Numbered from the stretch's first letter, positions 1 to 9,259 are shown. The stretch is DNA of 64,000 nucleotides from Streptomyces lanatus (GCF_014655715.1 NZ_BNBM01000009.1:248001-312000), one strand, 5' to 3'. The notes: generated by a model not told the origin, from the sequence alone. A program made the numbers and translations.

Positions 1-2
1 TG

Positions 3-503
3 CGTGATGACGCTGCCGACGCCGTGATGGCGCTGCTGACGGTCCATCACTGGAGCGACCTCGCGGCCGGGATCGGTGAACTGCGGCGGGTCGCGCGTCG
101 GCGGGTTGTCGTGCTGACCTGGGATCAGGAAGTCTTCCGGGAGCAGTTCTGGCTGGTGCGGGAGTATCTGCCCGAGGCCGCCGCCTTCGACGACACGCGG
201 GCCGTCCCGACCGACCGGCTGGCAGCGCTGCTCGGCGGGGCCCGTCTGGAGCCCGTACACATCCCCCACGACTGCACGGACGGGTTCGGCGCCGCTTACT
301 GGCGCCGTCCGCACGCCTATCTGGATCCCCAGGTGCGGGCCGGCATCTCCATGCTGGCCCAGACCGGGGACGACGCCCTCGCTCCCGGTCTGGCGGCACT
401 CGCCGACGACCTCGCGACCGGCCGCTGGCACGACCGGCACGCCGGCCTGCTGGCGCTCGACGCCATCGATGTCGGGTATCGGCTCCTGGTGACGGACTCC
501 TGA
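3..503 (+). CDS. Class I SAM-dependent methyltransferase, C-terminal part (5' end outside window)
   Basis: The reading frame is open from base 3, so the start lies upstream of the window. The stretch DAVMALLTVHHWSDL is the typical post-motif-II strand and helix of UbiE/Methyltransf_11 proteins (small-molecule methyltransferases whose acidic and hydrophobic strand precedes a conserved HHW). About 160 residues remain, which fits the C-terminal two thirds of a roughly 250-residue enzyme. The SAM-binding glycine motif is not visible, so the substrate cannot be guessed. It would be cytosolic. The next gene starts 27 bases downstream on the same strand and may be co-transcribed. Confidence 0.75.
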   Translation, partial: RDDAADAVMALLTVHHWSDLAAGIGELRRVARRRVVVLTWDQEVFREQFWLVREYLPEAAAFDDTRAVPTDRLAALLGGARLEPVHIPHDCTDGFGAAYWRRPHAYLDPQVRAGISMLAQTGDDALAPGLAALADDLATGRWHDRHAGLLALDAIDVGYRLLVTDS

Positions 504-530
504 CCCCCTGGCTGTGGTGAAGTGGGGATC

Positions 531-1262
531 ATGACGACGAGTGACGCGATCGTGGTGCCCGAGTTGTACTCCGGCTATCCCGAGGTGGCCTTCGGCGGCT
601 ATGTCGCCGGGGTGTTGGCCCAGCGGTCCGGGGCGCCGGCCGTGCGGGTGGACTTCCGTGGGCCGGTGCCGGTCGAGGTGCCCGTTCGGATCGCCGGGAC
701 CGCGGACGGCGGCGTGGAGTTGGGCGAGTCCGAGCGGCCCCTCGCCGCGGCACGCCCCGCCGAGTTGCTGATCGACGCGCCGCCCGCGCCCTCCTGGGAC
801 CAGGCCGCCGCCGCGGCCGACGAGTTCCGGGCGGCACCGCCCTCGGGGGTGGTCGACTGCTTCGGCTGCGGCCTGCGCGAGGCCGACCGAGGGCTGCGTG
901 TGTACTGCGGCCCGGTGCCGGAACTCGGCCTCGTGGCCTCCGCCTGGATCCCCTCCCCCGTCTTCGCCGACCCGGACGGCCTGCTCCCGCCCGAACTGGT
1001 CTGGGGCGCCCTGGACTGCCCGGGCAACTGGGCGGGCCGCTTCCTCGGCACCCAGCGCGAGGGGGCGGTCACCGCCGCCCTCACGGGCAGGATCCTGCGG
1101 CCGGTCGCCACGGGTGAGCCGTATGTCTCGTACGCGTGGATGCTGGCGGAATCCGGCCGCAAGCACAGCATGGGCGTGGCGCTCGCCACGGCGGAGGGCG
1201 ACCTGTGCGCCGTCGCCGAGGCGCTGTGGATCGACCCCCGGCCCGCCGCGCCCACGCCCTGA
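531..1262 (+). CDS. Hotdog-fold (thioesterase-like) protein of unknown substrate
   Basis: A 243-residue soluble protein. It has the pattern of actinobacterial two-hotdog proteins: an N-terminal half with alternating strands ending VELGESERPL, then a Cys-rich turn CFGCG near residue 110 followed by DRGLRVYCGPV, and a C-terminal strand-rich half containing LDCPGNWAG. I recognise the CFxCGxxxxxGLR pattern from PaaI-like/hotdog proteins, but I cannot assign an acyl-CoA substrate. ATG 531 is preferred over the in-frame GTG at 522 because a purine-rich AGTGGGG lies just before it. It follows the methyltransferase by 27 bases and converges with the FAD monooxygenase 21 bases away. Confidence 0.6.
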   Translation: MTTSDAIVVPELYSGYPEVAFGGYVAGVLAQRSGAPAVRVDFRGPVPVEVPVRIAGTADGGVELGESERPLAAARPAELLIDAPPAPSWDQAAAAADEFRAAPPSGVVDCFGCGLREADRGLRVYCGPVPELGLVASAWIPSPVFADPDGLLPPELVWGALDCPGNWAGRFLGTQREGAVTAALTGRILRPVATGEPYVSYAWMLAESGRKHSMGVALATAEGDLCAVAEALWIDPRPAAPTP

Positions 1263-1283
1263 AGCCGTCCCGCGTCCCCCCGC

Positions 1284-2675
1284 TCAGACCTCCGTCTCCT
1301 CGTGAGTCGCCGGTGGCTCCGTGGGGGTCGACGGGGGCGGGCTGAACAGCACGGCCCGGGCCACGGCCGGGGCGAACAGGGCGCTGACGGGCGCGGAGAG
1401 GGTCAGCACGGCGCGGAAGGCGCGGCCCACGACGGGGTCGCCGTAGTAGCAGTCCTGGACGCGCTGCAGATACCAGCCGGCGACGCGGTCCGCGGGCCCG
1501 CCGTCCACCGCGTTTCCGATGGCGCCCGGCATCTTGCGGTCCGCGCCGGCGGAGATGTCCCACGCCTGCCGGGACGCCGCGAGGAGCGCCTGCTGTACGC
1601 GCCGTGTCGTGGGGGTACGGCGTGGATCGGCCAGCGCGTCACGCAGGGCTACGGCGTTCATCGCGGCGACGGCCATGCCCTGCCCGTAGATGGGGTTGAA
1701 GGTGCACAGGGCGTCGCCGACGGCGAGGAATCCGGCCGGGCGGCGGCCGGGCAGGTCGTAGCGGCGGCGGCAGTTGGCGGTACGCCGGTTGCCGAACGGC
1801 GGGGAGAGCGGTTCGGCCTCGTCCAGCCAGCTGTGCAGCGGGGGATGCGGCAGCTTCTTGGTGTAGGCCACGAACTCGGCGTCGTCCGTGGGCGGTTCGT
1901 CGCCGCGCAGCCCCGAGACGATGACGAGATGGCTGCCGTCCTCCAGGGGCAGCGCACCGCCGGCATGGACCTGGTCGGGGCTGGGATAGACGTAGAAGCC
2001 GGCGGTGCCGCCGTCGAGGGCGCCGCTCTTGCCGCGGTAGATGCGCGAGGCGTACGCGAGTCCCGTGTCGATGGTCTCCTCGTGCGGGGCGTCGGCCCCG
2101 ATCCCGGTGAGCCACTGCGGTGCCTTGGTGCCGCTGCCGGAGGCGTCGACGACCAGGTCGGCCTCGACGGCCCGCTGCTCCCCGCGGTCGTCGCCGGAGC
2201 GGTCCCGCAGCAGCACCCCCCGCACTCGCGAGGCGTCACCGATGAGCCCGACGACGTCGGTGCCCTCGACCACGCTGATCACGGGGTTGGCGAGGACCCG
2301 GCGCCGCACCAGCTCCTCCAGCTGGGCGCGGGAACCGGTGTAGATGTGCGTCGTCGCCGGGAACCTGCGGAACCAGCGGTCGCTCTGCCGCAGGACCAGG
2401 TCCGACGGCATGCCGACCCGGGGTGCCCCCGCCGCCCGAAGCTCCGCCACGAAGCCCGGCAGCAGCGACTCCAGGGCCACCTGGCCGCCCTCCAGCAGCA
2501 CATGCGGATGCCGGCCCTGCGGCACACCGGGCCGGGACGCCGTCCCCTCTGGGAGCCGGTCGCGCTCGACGACGGTCACCCGATCGGCGTGTCCGGCGAG
2601 GACGTGCGCCGCGAGCATGCCCGCGAGGCTGCCTCCCACGACGACCGCGTGCCGCCCGTACCGGCTACCGCCCAT
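1284..2675 (-). CDS. FAD-dependent monooxygenase (UbiH/geranylgeranyl-reductase-like)
   Basis: A 463-residue flavoprotein. Residues near 10-18 read VVVGGSLAG, the ADP-binding turn of group A flavoprotein monooxygenases, followed by VERDRLPEG. The second FAD motif is clear near residues 318-332 as GDALCTFNPIYGQGM. The C-terminal tail has a Pro-rich end. The family hydroxylates or epoxidises aromatic and isoprenoid compounds with NAD(P)H and O2; the substrate is not evident. ATG 2675 is chosen because the Rossmann strand starts about ten residues later and AAGGGCGATGGGG precedes it. The frame is open much further upstream (to 3626), but that part lies opposite another gene and looks like high-GC read-through. 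No partner gene flanks it. Confidence 0.8.
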   Translation of the reverse strand: MGGSRYGRHAVVVGGSLAGMLAAHVLAGHADRVTVVERDRLPEGTASRPGVPQGRHPHVLLEGGQVALESLLPGFVAELRAAGAPRVGMPSDLVLRQSDRWFRRFPATTHIYTGSRAQLEELVRRRVLANPVISVVEGTDVVGLIGDASRVRGVLLRDRSGDDRGEQRAVEADLVVDASGSGTKAPQWLTGIGADAPHEETIDTGLAYASRIYRGKSGALDGGTAGFYVYPSPDQVHAGGALPLEDGSHLVIVSGLRGDEPPTDDAEFVAYTKKLPHPPLHSWLDEAEPLSPPFGNRRTANCRRRYDLPGRRPAGFLAVGDALCTFNPIYGQGMAVAAMNAVALRDALADPRRTPTTRRVQQALLAASRQAWDISAGADRKMPGAIGNAVDGGPADRVAGWYLQRVQDCYYGDPVVGRAFRAVLTLSAPVSALFAPAVARAVLFSPPPSTPTEPPATHEETEV

Positions 2676-2870
2676 GTCCCCATCGCCCTTCTGCGCAGCA
2701 GAGTTCACCGAAACACTCCCCTGATCTGTGACCTGATCACCACGTCGCGACAAGGCACCAGTATCCGGCTCCGCAGGGCGGGTTGACCGAATTCCGGCCC
2801 TTTTCGGCGCACCGGACACCGGGTCCCGTCCGGCGGTACCCAGTGGGCCGTTCGAGGGGGCAGCGAGCGC

Positions 2871-3923
2871 GTGTCCCTGGTGCGGCGCGGTGCCGTGGCA
2901 AGGTTCGTCGCGCACTGTGGAGACGGGAAGGAGCGGCTCGATGGAGACTTCCGCAGGGAACCGGACCGCGTGCCCGGGCTGCGCCCGCGTCGGCGGCTGA
3001 TGAAGCGCGGGAACGCCCGTCGGCCGAGCCCTTCTCCGCTGCGTGCTTCGTGGTGGCGGGGCCGTACCCAGGAACTGACGGCCCGGCTGAAAGCGGTCCA
3101 CGCGCGGCTGGAGAGTCGTTTCCCGGTGATCACGGGGCTCGTGGACCGCATGGTGTCGGTGAACATCTTCGACTCCGCCACCCGTATCGCCGCGCAGTGC
3201 TTCCTGACCGCGGTGCCGCTGCTGTTCGTGCTGGGCGCGTACGCGCCGGGGGCGGTGCAGGAGCAGGTCATCGCGTCGATCCGTGCCGTCTTCGGTCTGA
3301 CGGGGCAGGCGAGGGCCCAGGTGGAGCAGGCGTTCCAGCCCCCGGACGACGATCTGCGTCAGGCGACGGGCCTGGTGGGCATCCTGATGGTGCTGCTGTC
3401 GGCCACCGCGGTGAGCCGTGCGGTGCAGCGGCTGTGCAGACGGGCCTGGCAGCTGCCCCGGACGGGGACGAGGGTCGCCCCGTGGCGGTGGCTGGCGTGG
3501 ATCGTGCTGTGGCTCGCCGCGCTGGTCGTGCAGGGGCTGATGCACGACGGGCTCGGCCTGGGAGCGTGGGTGGCCGCTCCGATCGTCCTGGTCATGCAGA
3601 CGGCCATGTGGTGGTGGACCCAGCATCTGCTGCTGGGCGGCGCCGTGCGCTGGGCGCCCCTGCTGCCGGGCGCCGTCCTCACGGCGATCGCGGTAGGTGC
3701 CCTGTCGGTGTCCGCGCGCTTCTACATGCCGCGTGCGCTCAACCGGGCGCTGGCCGACTACGGTTCCGCCGGTTCGGTGTTCGTCCTGCTGTCCTGGCTG
3801 ATCGTGGTGTGCGTGGCCGTCGCCGTCGGTCTCAGCGCGGGTGCCGTACTGTCCCAGGACCCGTTCCTCAGGCGGCGGCTCGGCACCCCGACGTCGCCGC
3901 CCGACCGGACCGGCAGTGGGTGA
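2871..3923 (+). CDS. YihY/BrkB-family inner-membrane protein
   Basis: The protein is 350 residues from GTG 2871, or 307 residues from the internal ATG at 3000. The body has the YihY (formerly mis-called ribonuclease BN) layout: an amphipathic start SVNIFDSATRIAAQCFLTAVP, then five or six hydrophobic segments including LVGILMVLLSATAVSRAVQRL, WLAWIVLWLAALVVQG and VFVLLSWLIVVCVAVAVGLSAG. Members are membrane proteins of uncertain transport or lipid function. The first 43 residues are Arg-rich and unlike the rest, so ATG 3000 may be the real start; no strong ribosome site decides it. The upstream region (2676-2870) is shared with the divergent monooxygenase. Confidence 0.72.
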   Translation: MSLVRRGAVARFVAHCGDGKERLDGDFRREPDRVPGLRPRRRLMKRGNARRPSPSPLRASWWRGRTQELTARLKAVHARLESRFPVITGLVDRMVSVNIFDSATRIAAQCFLTAVPLLFVLGAYAPGAVQEQVIASIRAVFGLTGQARAQVEQAFQPPDDDLRQATGLVGILMVLLSATAVSRAVQRLCRRAWQLPRTGTRVAPWRWLAWIVLWLAALVVQGLMHDGLGLGAWVAAPIVLVMQTAMWWWTQHLLLGGAVRWAPLLPGAVLTAIAVGALSVSARFYMPRALNRALADYGSAGSVFVLLSWLIVVCVAVAVGLSAGAVLSQDPFLRRRLGTPTSPPDRTGSG

Positions 3924-3932
3924 CCCGCGCGG

Positions 3933-5039
3933 CTACGCGGGTGTGGCGGCTTCCTCCGCGCGGCCCGCGGCCAGCCGCAGGGTCACGGTGGCCGCGGCGC
4001 CCGCCACCAGGCCGAAGGTGAGGGCGGCCGGCACATTGCCGCCCAGGCCGGCGAACAGGTGCAGCGCGCCGTAGGCCATGGCCGTGTCGTCGATCGCCAG
4101 CCGCAGCAGCTGGGCCGCCAGCAGTCCGAGGACGGTCGCGCACACCGCGCCCACCGCCATCGCCGGAACGGTGGCCCGGGTGAGCAGCGCGGGCAGGCGC
4201 CGCAGCGCCAGCCACACCACGGCGAGCAGCAGCACATCGGCGCACCGGTACAGCAGCCAGTCGCCCAGCGCCCCGTCCGTCGGGCTGGTCCACGCGCCCA
4301 GCAGCAGCCACTGGCGCAGCAGATCGCCCGGTTCGCCGAACCTGCCGCCGCCTCCGGGGACCGTCTGCAGGGCGGCGGCGACCGACTGGTACGACAGCAC
4401 GACGAGGGACACCGCGACGACCACGGTCCCCACGGTCGCGGCCAGCCGGGCCGCCTGCTGCGGGACGGCCTGGCGCGGCGGTGAGTCGGCGCCCTTGGCG
4501 GTGACCCGTGCGACGAGCACCGTCACCGTCGCCGCGAGCAGGGTCGTCGCCACCAGGACGGGCCGCCCGGAGGCGACGACGCTCGCGAGCTGTGGCAGGA
4601 AGCGGTAACTGCCGTTCCCCTGTGCCGCGATCGACCAGGGCGCGGAGACCGCCACCGCGAGCGTGCCCGCCACCACCCCCCAGGCCCACACGGCGAGCAG
4701 GGTGACCGGCATCCGCCCTTCCACCGGGGGCAGTCGGCGCAGCAGGAGCAGCGCACCGGGCACGAAGAAGGCGAACAGCGCGGCGAACCGGATCTGCATC
4801 GCGGTGCGGTACAGCTCCGCGTAGTTCCCGGCCCCGGACGCCCCGCCGCCGAGGGAGTACGGACGATCGTAGGACCATGGTAGGAGCCAGCCCCGGAGTT
4901 CCACGGCGGACTGGACGCCGAACACGTTTGACGCACCCGGCAGGCCCAGTGCGTGCGCACTCGCCCCCGCCCACCACAGCAGCGCCGTCAGCAGCAGTCC
5001 CCCGACCAGTGCCGGTATCGCCGCACGCCGATAGGTCAT
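3933..5039 (-). CDS. Polytopic membrane protein of unknown function
   Basis: A 368-residue protein dominated by hydrophobic segments (I count about eight), for example PALVGGLLLTALLWWAG, FAALFAFFVPGALLLL, VTLLAVWAWGVVAGTLAVAV, VLVATTLLAATVTVLVARV and DVLLLAVVWLALRRL. I recognise no transporter or enzyme motif. The start at 5039 is supported by GGGGGAAAAG at a normal distance. It ends nine bases after the stop of the convergent YihY gene. The long soluble loop after the first helix (NVFGVQSAVELRGWLLPWSYDR) should lie outside the membrane. Confidence 0.7.
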   Translation of the reverse strand: MTYRRAAIPALVGGLLLTALLWWAGASAHALGLPGASNVFGVQSAVELRGWLLPWSYDRPYSLGGGASGAGNYAELYRTAMQIRFAALFAFFVPGALLLLRRLPPVEGRMPVTLLAVWAWGVVAGTLAVAVSAPWSIAAQGNGSYRFLPQLASVVASGRPVLVATTLLAATVTVLVARVTAKGADSPPRQAVPQQAARLAATVGTVVVAVSLVVLSYQSVAAALQTVPGGGGRFGEPGDLLRQWLLLGAWTSPTDGALGDWLLYRCADVLLLAVVWLALRRLPALLTRATVPAMAVGAVCATVLGLLAAQLLRLAIDDTAMAYGALHLFAGLGGNVPAALTFGLVAGAAATVTLRLAAGRAEEAATPA

Positions 5040-5141
5040 GGCTCTTTTCCCCCGTCTTCGGTACCGCATCCCCGTTCCCCCGAACGGATGAAGACTACGG
5101 ACCGTTGATCACACGGCGGTCACATCTCGTGGCAACTTCCC

Positions 5142-6998
5142 TCACAGCCGTGTCACAACGCGCTGGGCGATGCCCAGGGCGGCCGCCATGATGCTGAGCT
5201 GGGGATTGACCTCCGGGCAGCCGGGCAGCACGGATCCGTCGGCGATCAGCACACCGTGCACGCCCCGCAGGCGTCCCTCGGGGTCGGCCGGTGACCGTTC
5301 GGGGTCCGTCCCGGCGGCGGCGGTGCCCGTGGGGTGGAACGCGGACACGTGCAGGTGCCGTGCCGTCACCGTGTCGAGCAGGGCGTCGAGTTGGCCGAGA
5401 TCGCGGGCCCGTGGGGCGTGCGGGACGCCGGTCAGCACCTCTGCGGCGCCCGCGGCGAACAGCAGGCGGCCCATGGCCCGTTGGGCACGCAGCAGGCGGC
5501 GGGCGTCCCGTGGCGCGAGGTCGTACCGCAGCAGTGTCCGCTCCCGGCCGAGGACCCGTCCCGAGGGCCGGTCGGCGACCATGGCGCCGAGGGTCGCCAG
5601 ATGGTCCGTCCCCTCGATCTCGCGCCGTAGTTCGCGGCCGACGCCCGGCAGCACGAACGAACTCATGCCCGGGGGCGCCGCGGTGGCTTCGATCAGGATG
5701 CCGTCGGAGTGCAGTTCCTCCACGCCGACGCTCTGCAGAACCCCTTTCCAGCCGGTGACCGGCCGGCTGAAGCGGCCCGCGACGCTGAGGGCGGGGTGCA
5801 CGCTGAGGTTCCGGCCGGTCCGGGGGTGGCCGCCGAGGCCGGAGCGGCGCAGCAATTGGGGGGTCTGGAGGGCGCCGGCGGCGACCACGACCAGAGGGCT
5901 GAGGATCTCCAGTTCGGTGCCGTCGGGGCGGCCGACGACCACTCCGGCGGCGCGTGGACCGCCGGGCCGGTCGGGGTCGGTGAGGATGCGCAGGACGCGG
6001 GCGCCCGTCATGATCGCGGCGCCGGCCGCGCAGGCCTCGGGGAGCACGGAGAGCTGGACGCTCTGCTTGGCGCCGGTGGGACAGCCGACGACGCACTGGC
6101 AGGAGCCCCGGCAGCCGGGGGCGTTGCGGCGCAGGGGTGCGGCGGTCCAGCCGAGTTCCTTGGCGCCGGCCAGGGCGAGCCTGCCGTTGTCGCCGAGGAC
6201 GTCGAGTGGTTGCCGTGCCACCCGGAGGGTGCGTTCCACCTCGTCGAGGTGGGCGTCGAAGCCCTCGGCGACCTCGAATCCGTACCGGTCCAGCCAGCGG
6301 GTGACGACATGGTCGGGCGTGCGGTAGCAGGTGCCGGAGTTGACGACGGTGGTGCCGCCGACCGCGCGGCCGACGGGCAGGACCAGCGGAGGGTTGCCGA
6401 GGGCGATCGTGGCGCCGCCGTCGCGGTAGAGGTCGGTGAAGCGGTCGAGCGGGGTCCGGCGCCCGAACGACGCGGTGGTGTGGTGCTCGCCCTCCTCGAC
6501 GATGACGACCCGCAGCCCGGCGCGGGCCAGTGTCCGGGCGGCCATGGCGCCGCCCGCGCCCGATCCGACGACCACGGCGTCGGCGGTGGAACGCGTCGGC
6601 CAGCCACAGGAGGGCGTGCAGTCGAGCGGCGGATCGTCGGGGGCGGGGAGCGGGGGCGCCGAGCCCTGTCGCAGGTTCCGTTCGGTGCCTGCCGCCAGGA
6701 GCACCGGCACCTTGACCGCGTCCAGGAGGGGCAGCAGGGCACGGTGGGCGGCGAGGGACGCCATGACGTGCTCGCGTTCCGCGAAGCCGAGCGCCCGCAG
6801 CCGGCGGCCCGTGCGGGCCACGGCATAGGCGTCGATCGCCGTGGCCGCGCCGCGTATCGCGGTGCGTGCCGGGGCGGGCATGGCGTCCAGCAGTGTCTCG
6901 ACCCGCCGTGGCACGGCCCGCGTCCATTCGGTCGTGCCGTCGTCCGCGAGCAGCGCGGCCGCGAGGGCGGTGAGTGCCGTGGGACCGGAGCGGGTCAT
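5142..6998 (-). CDS. GMC-family FAD oxidoreductase (alcohol/sterol oxidase type)
   Basis: A 618-residue flavoprotein. The dinucleotide-binding motif GSGAGG is at residues 145-150, unusually far from the N-terminus; the preceding 140 residues are helical and resemble the extension of long-chain alcohol oxidases and cholesterol-dehydrogenase-like GMC proteins. A Cys cluster CRGSCQCVVGC near residue 285 is typical of this subgroup. The C-terminal catalytic region has HVSAFHPTGTAAAG and DGSVLPGCPEVNPQLS, carrying the His and Asn of the GMC active site. It should oxidise a hydrophobic alcohol. It is the last gene of a three-gene operon: its ATG overlaps the upstream stop codon (ATGA), which implies coupled translation with the lipocalin-like protein. 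Confidence 0.85.
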   Translation of the reverse strand: MTRSGPTALTALAAALLADDGTTEWTRAVPRRVETLLDAMPAPARTAIRGAATAIDAYAVARTGRRLRALGFAEREHVMASLAAHRALLPLLDAVKVPVLLAAGTERNLRQGSAPPLPAPDDPPLDCTPSCGWPTRSTADAVVVGSGAGGAMAARTLARAGLRVVIVEEGEHHTTASFGRRTPLDRFTDLYRDGGATIALGNPPLVLPVGRAVGGTTVVNSGTCYRTPDHVVTRWLDRYGFEVAEGFDAHLDEVERTLRVARQPLDVLGDNGRLALAGAKELGWTAAPLRRNAPGCRGSCQCVVGCPTGAKQSVQLSVLPEACAAGAAIMTGARVLRILTDPDRPGGPRAAGVVVGRPDGTELEILSPLVVVAAGALQTPQLLRRSGLGGHPRTGRNLSVHPALSVAGRFSRPVTGWKGVLQSVGVEELHSDGILIEATAAPPGMSSFVLPGVGRELRREIEGTDHLATLGAMVADRPSGRVLGRERTLLRYDLAPRDARRLLRAQRAMGRLLFAAGAAEVLTGVPHAPRARDLGQLDALLDTVTARHLHVSAFHPTGTAAAGTDPERSPADPEGRLRGVHGVLIADGSVLPGCPEVNPQLSIMAAALGIAQRVVTRL

Positions 6999-8377
6999 CG
7001 GTCACCGACCTCCGCGTGGGCGGTGCCGGAGAGCCGCCAGGTGGCCTCCTCGCGCCAGCTGCCCCACCAGCGTTCCAGGGTGACCACCGCGTCCGCGGTC
7101 TCGCTGTTGCGGCAGACGGCGGGAGAACCGTCGGGGTCGGTGTAGTCGAGGGTCAGCGTCCGCCGGGGCGGCTGGGTCACCGTCACCTTGATGCGGCGCA
7201 GGCCCGCGCGGCCGGTCACCCGCCACTCGGGCAGGCCGAGGTGGGCGCGGAACCGGCCGAGTCCCGCCCAGCCCACGGCGGTTCGCTCCGCACGCCGGGG
7301 CCAGGCGCGTCCGTCGCGCAGCAGCCGCAGGAACACCAGGGGCGGCAGCCGGTCGAGTCCGCGCCGCATGGAGACGGCGGCGACGATCTCCAGTACATCG
7401 CCGCCGCCGAGGTCGGCGTGCAGCCAGGCCCAGCGCCGGGCGTTGCCGTGGCCGTAGATGCGGGCGCTCGCGCCGGCCGCCCCGTCGAGCCGCAGCTCGC
7501 TGTCCCCGTATCGGACGGTTCCGCTGTACTCGCAGCGGGCGGCGGGCAGCATATGGCTGGCCGGGAGCCAGGGGCGGCGCCAGGACCAGCGGGGGAAGGT
7601 GTGCACCGGCCCGCCGTGGGGCGTCTCGGTGAGCGACCAGGTGAACGGCCCCGCGGAACCGTCGAGTCGACCGGGCAGGGCGTGGACGTCCTCGGTGGTG
7701 AAGCCCGGTCCGTGCTCCGTCCACGGTACGGGTCCGAAGCGCGCGTGCTCGGCGGGGCCGTCCTTGGGGAAGACGGCGGCCCAGCCGTGGGCGTAGGCGC
7801 CGGATCCGTCGGTGGGGGCCACGAGTTCGTGATGCAGCCAGACTCCGCTGCCGGTCACCGGGTCGGTCAGGGTCGTGTACCAGACCTCCGTCCGGCCCGG
7901 GTCGCCGTCCCAGCGCGGGGCGAGATGCCATTCGGCGGCGCCCGGGAAGCGGAAGCTCGCGAGGAACGGCAGCAGACCGGTGGCGAGCGGGAAGCGGAGC
8001 GTGCCCTCGCCGACGCGTTCGCCGTCCTCATGCAGGGTGTACGGCAACACCGTCATCGAGGCGAGGGGACGCCCCGCCGAGATGGACTTCCAGCCGTCCA
8101 GCTCCAGCCGCCTGCCCTCCATGACGAAGCTGATCCGGTACCGGATCCTGCGGCGGGCCAGCGGCGAGATCTCCAACTCGCCCACCGCTTCGGCGTCGTC
8201 CGCGCGCCCGGCGATCCGCACCCGTCCCGTGACACGCGCGGGCGTCGTACGGTGGGGCAGCAGCACGACGTCGGCCCGGACCACGAGGTCCAGTCGCACA
8301 GGGCGCTCGCGCTCCTCGTCGCCCAGGCGGACACGGCCCAGCATCGTCTCCCGGAACTCCGTCCCGCGCGGGGTCAC
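6995..8377 (-). CDS. Lipocalin-like (CrtC/AttH-type) hydrophobic-ligand protein
   Basis: A 460-residue, beta-rich protein without a signal peptide or membrane segment. The C-terminal half has a carotenoid-hydratase/tocopherol-cyclase flavour: EYSGTVRYGDSELRLDG, then IYGHGNARRWAWLHADLGGG (Trp- and Gly-rich, as in AttH/CrtC lipocalin repeats), and paired strands such as TLTLDYTDPDG. This family holds lipids, sterols or isoprenoids in a double barrel. It overlaps the GntR gene by GTGA upstream and the GMC oxidase by ATGA downstream, so the three form one translationally coupled operon. I infer that it binds or processes the GMC substrate. The family call is by fold pattern only. Confidence 0.5.
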   Translation of the reverse strand: MTPRGTEFRETMLGRVRLGDEERERPVRLDLVVRADVVLLPHRTTPARVTGRVRIAGRADDAEAVGELEISPLARRRIRYRISFVMEGRRLELDGWKSISAGRPLASMTVLPYTLHEDGERVGEGTLRFPLATGLLPFLASFRFPGAAEWHLAPRWDGDPGRTEVWYTTLTDPVTGSGVWLHHELVAPTDGSGAYAHGWAAVFPKDGPAEHARFGPVPWTEHGPGFTTEDVHALPGRLDGSAGPFTWSLTETPHGGPVHTFPRWSWRRPWLPASHMLPAARCEYSGTVRYGDSELRLDGAAGASARIYGHGNARRWAWLHADLGGGDVLEIVAAVSMRRGLDRLPPLVFLRLLRDGRAWPRRAERTAVGWAGLGRFRAHLGLPEWRVTGRAGLRRIKVTVTQPPRRTLTLDYTDPDGSPAVCRNSETADAVVTLERWWGSWREEATWRLSGTAHAEVGDR

Positions 8378-9090
8378 CGGTCGCCGTCCCGGCGTTCGCG
8401 AGAGCGTGCCAGCCCTTCGAGCATGATGCGTTCCGTCGCCGACAGATAGGCGGCCGCGGCGACCCGCGCCGCCTCAGGGTCACGGGCGGTCACGGCCTCG
8501 ACGACCGGGGCCAGCCGGTCGTGGGCGGCCCGCGCGTCCAGGAAGGGGTCGACCAGCGCGGCACGCACCGGCAGGTAGGCGTTGAACAGGGTGTTGGTCA
8601 GCAGGACGTACACCCGGTTGCCCGTGGCCCGGGCGAGCGCCCGGTGCACCTCGGCGTCCGCCAGCTGCACCGCGTCACCACCGTCCGCCTCCGCCACGGC
8701 CGCCATCAGCGGGCCCAGCTCGGCGATCTGACCGGGCGTGGCACGAGTCGCGGCGCGTTCCGCGATCAACGCGCCGATGCTGCCGCGCACTTCGAAGATC
8801 TCGCCGATCCAGTCGGGGCTGTGCCGCACCAGCATCGGCAGCAGATCCGCCCCGCCCAGCCGCAGGAAATCCCGTACGCGCGTGCCCACACCGTGCCGTG
8901 TCTCCAGAAGTCCCGCGTGGACGAGTCGGCCGAAGGCATGCTTGAGCGTGGTGCGGTTGACCCCGAACCCGTCGGCGAGTTCACGTTCGGGCGGCAGATA
9001 GCTCCCCGCCGGATGACGTCCGGCGAGAATGTCCTCGCGCAGCCGTTTCTCCAGGACGTCGACGACGGTCTCACGCGGCAGTGCTTCCAT
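8374..9090 (-). CDS. FadR-type GntR transcriptional regulator
   Basis: A 238-residue regulator. The winged helix at about residues 10-72 includes GSYLPPERELADGFGVNRTTLKHAF and the wing ETRHGVGTRV. The all-helical FCD effector domain follows, with the metal/ligand-type residues of EVRGSIGALIAERAA, DAEVHRALARATGN and AHDRLAPVVEAV. It is the first gene of an operon with a lipocalin-like protein and a GMC oxidase, so it likely senses a substrate or product of that pathway and represses its own operon. A long inverted repeat lies 19-41 bases before its start codon (separate entry). Confidence 0.88.
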   Translation of the reverse strand: MEALPRETVVDVLEKRLREDILAGRHPAGSYLPPERELADGFGVNRTTLKHAFGRLVHAGLLETRHGVGTRVRDFLRLGGADLLPMLVRHSPDWIGEIFEVRGSIGALIAERAATRATPGQIAELGPLMAAVAEADGGDAVQLADAEVHRALARATGNRVYVLLTNTLFNAYLPVRAALVDPFLDARAAHDRLAPVVEAVTARDPEAARVAAAAYLSATERIMLEGLARSRERRDGDR

Positions 9091-9108
9091 CCCGGCCCCC
9101 AGCCAGCC

Positions 9109-9131
9109 AGTGGATCAGTGACTGAGCCACT
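9109..9131. promoter_or_regulatory. Inverted repeat, likely operator of the GntR operon
   Basis: Arms AGTGGATCAGT and ACTGAGCCACT flank one central G; ten of eleven positions pair. It lies 19-41 bases upstream of the GntR start and about 130 bases upstream of the divergent STAND gene, so it could control either direction. GntR/FadR proteins bind such imperfect palindromes as dimers; autoregulation is an inference. Confidence 0.6.
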
Positions 9132-9259
9132 GAACCACCGATGAGATACGGCGTCAACAAGCCCTGCGCCGGAAGCGATTACCGACAGCGGATCCCCTGT
9201 CGGCCATACGGTGAGGCTCAAGTTCGGGGTCTGTCAGGTGAGTTGGAGGGCGCGCACGC

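Noticed and set aside
1284..3626. An extended monooxygenase start at 3626
   Set aside because: The N-terminal 317 codons overlap the YihY gene on the other strand and have no recognisable domain. The FAD motif begins just after 2675.
5100..5165. Spaced repeat ACACGGC and GCCGTGT near the GMC stop
   Set aside because: The arms are 28 bases apart and partly inside the coding sequence; too weak to call an operator or terminator.
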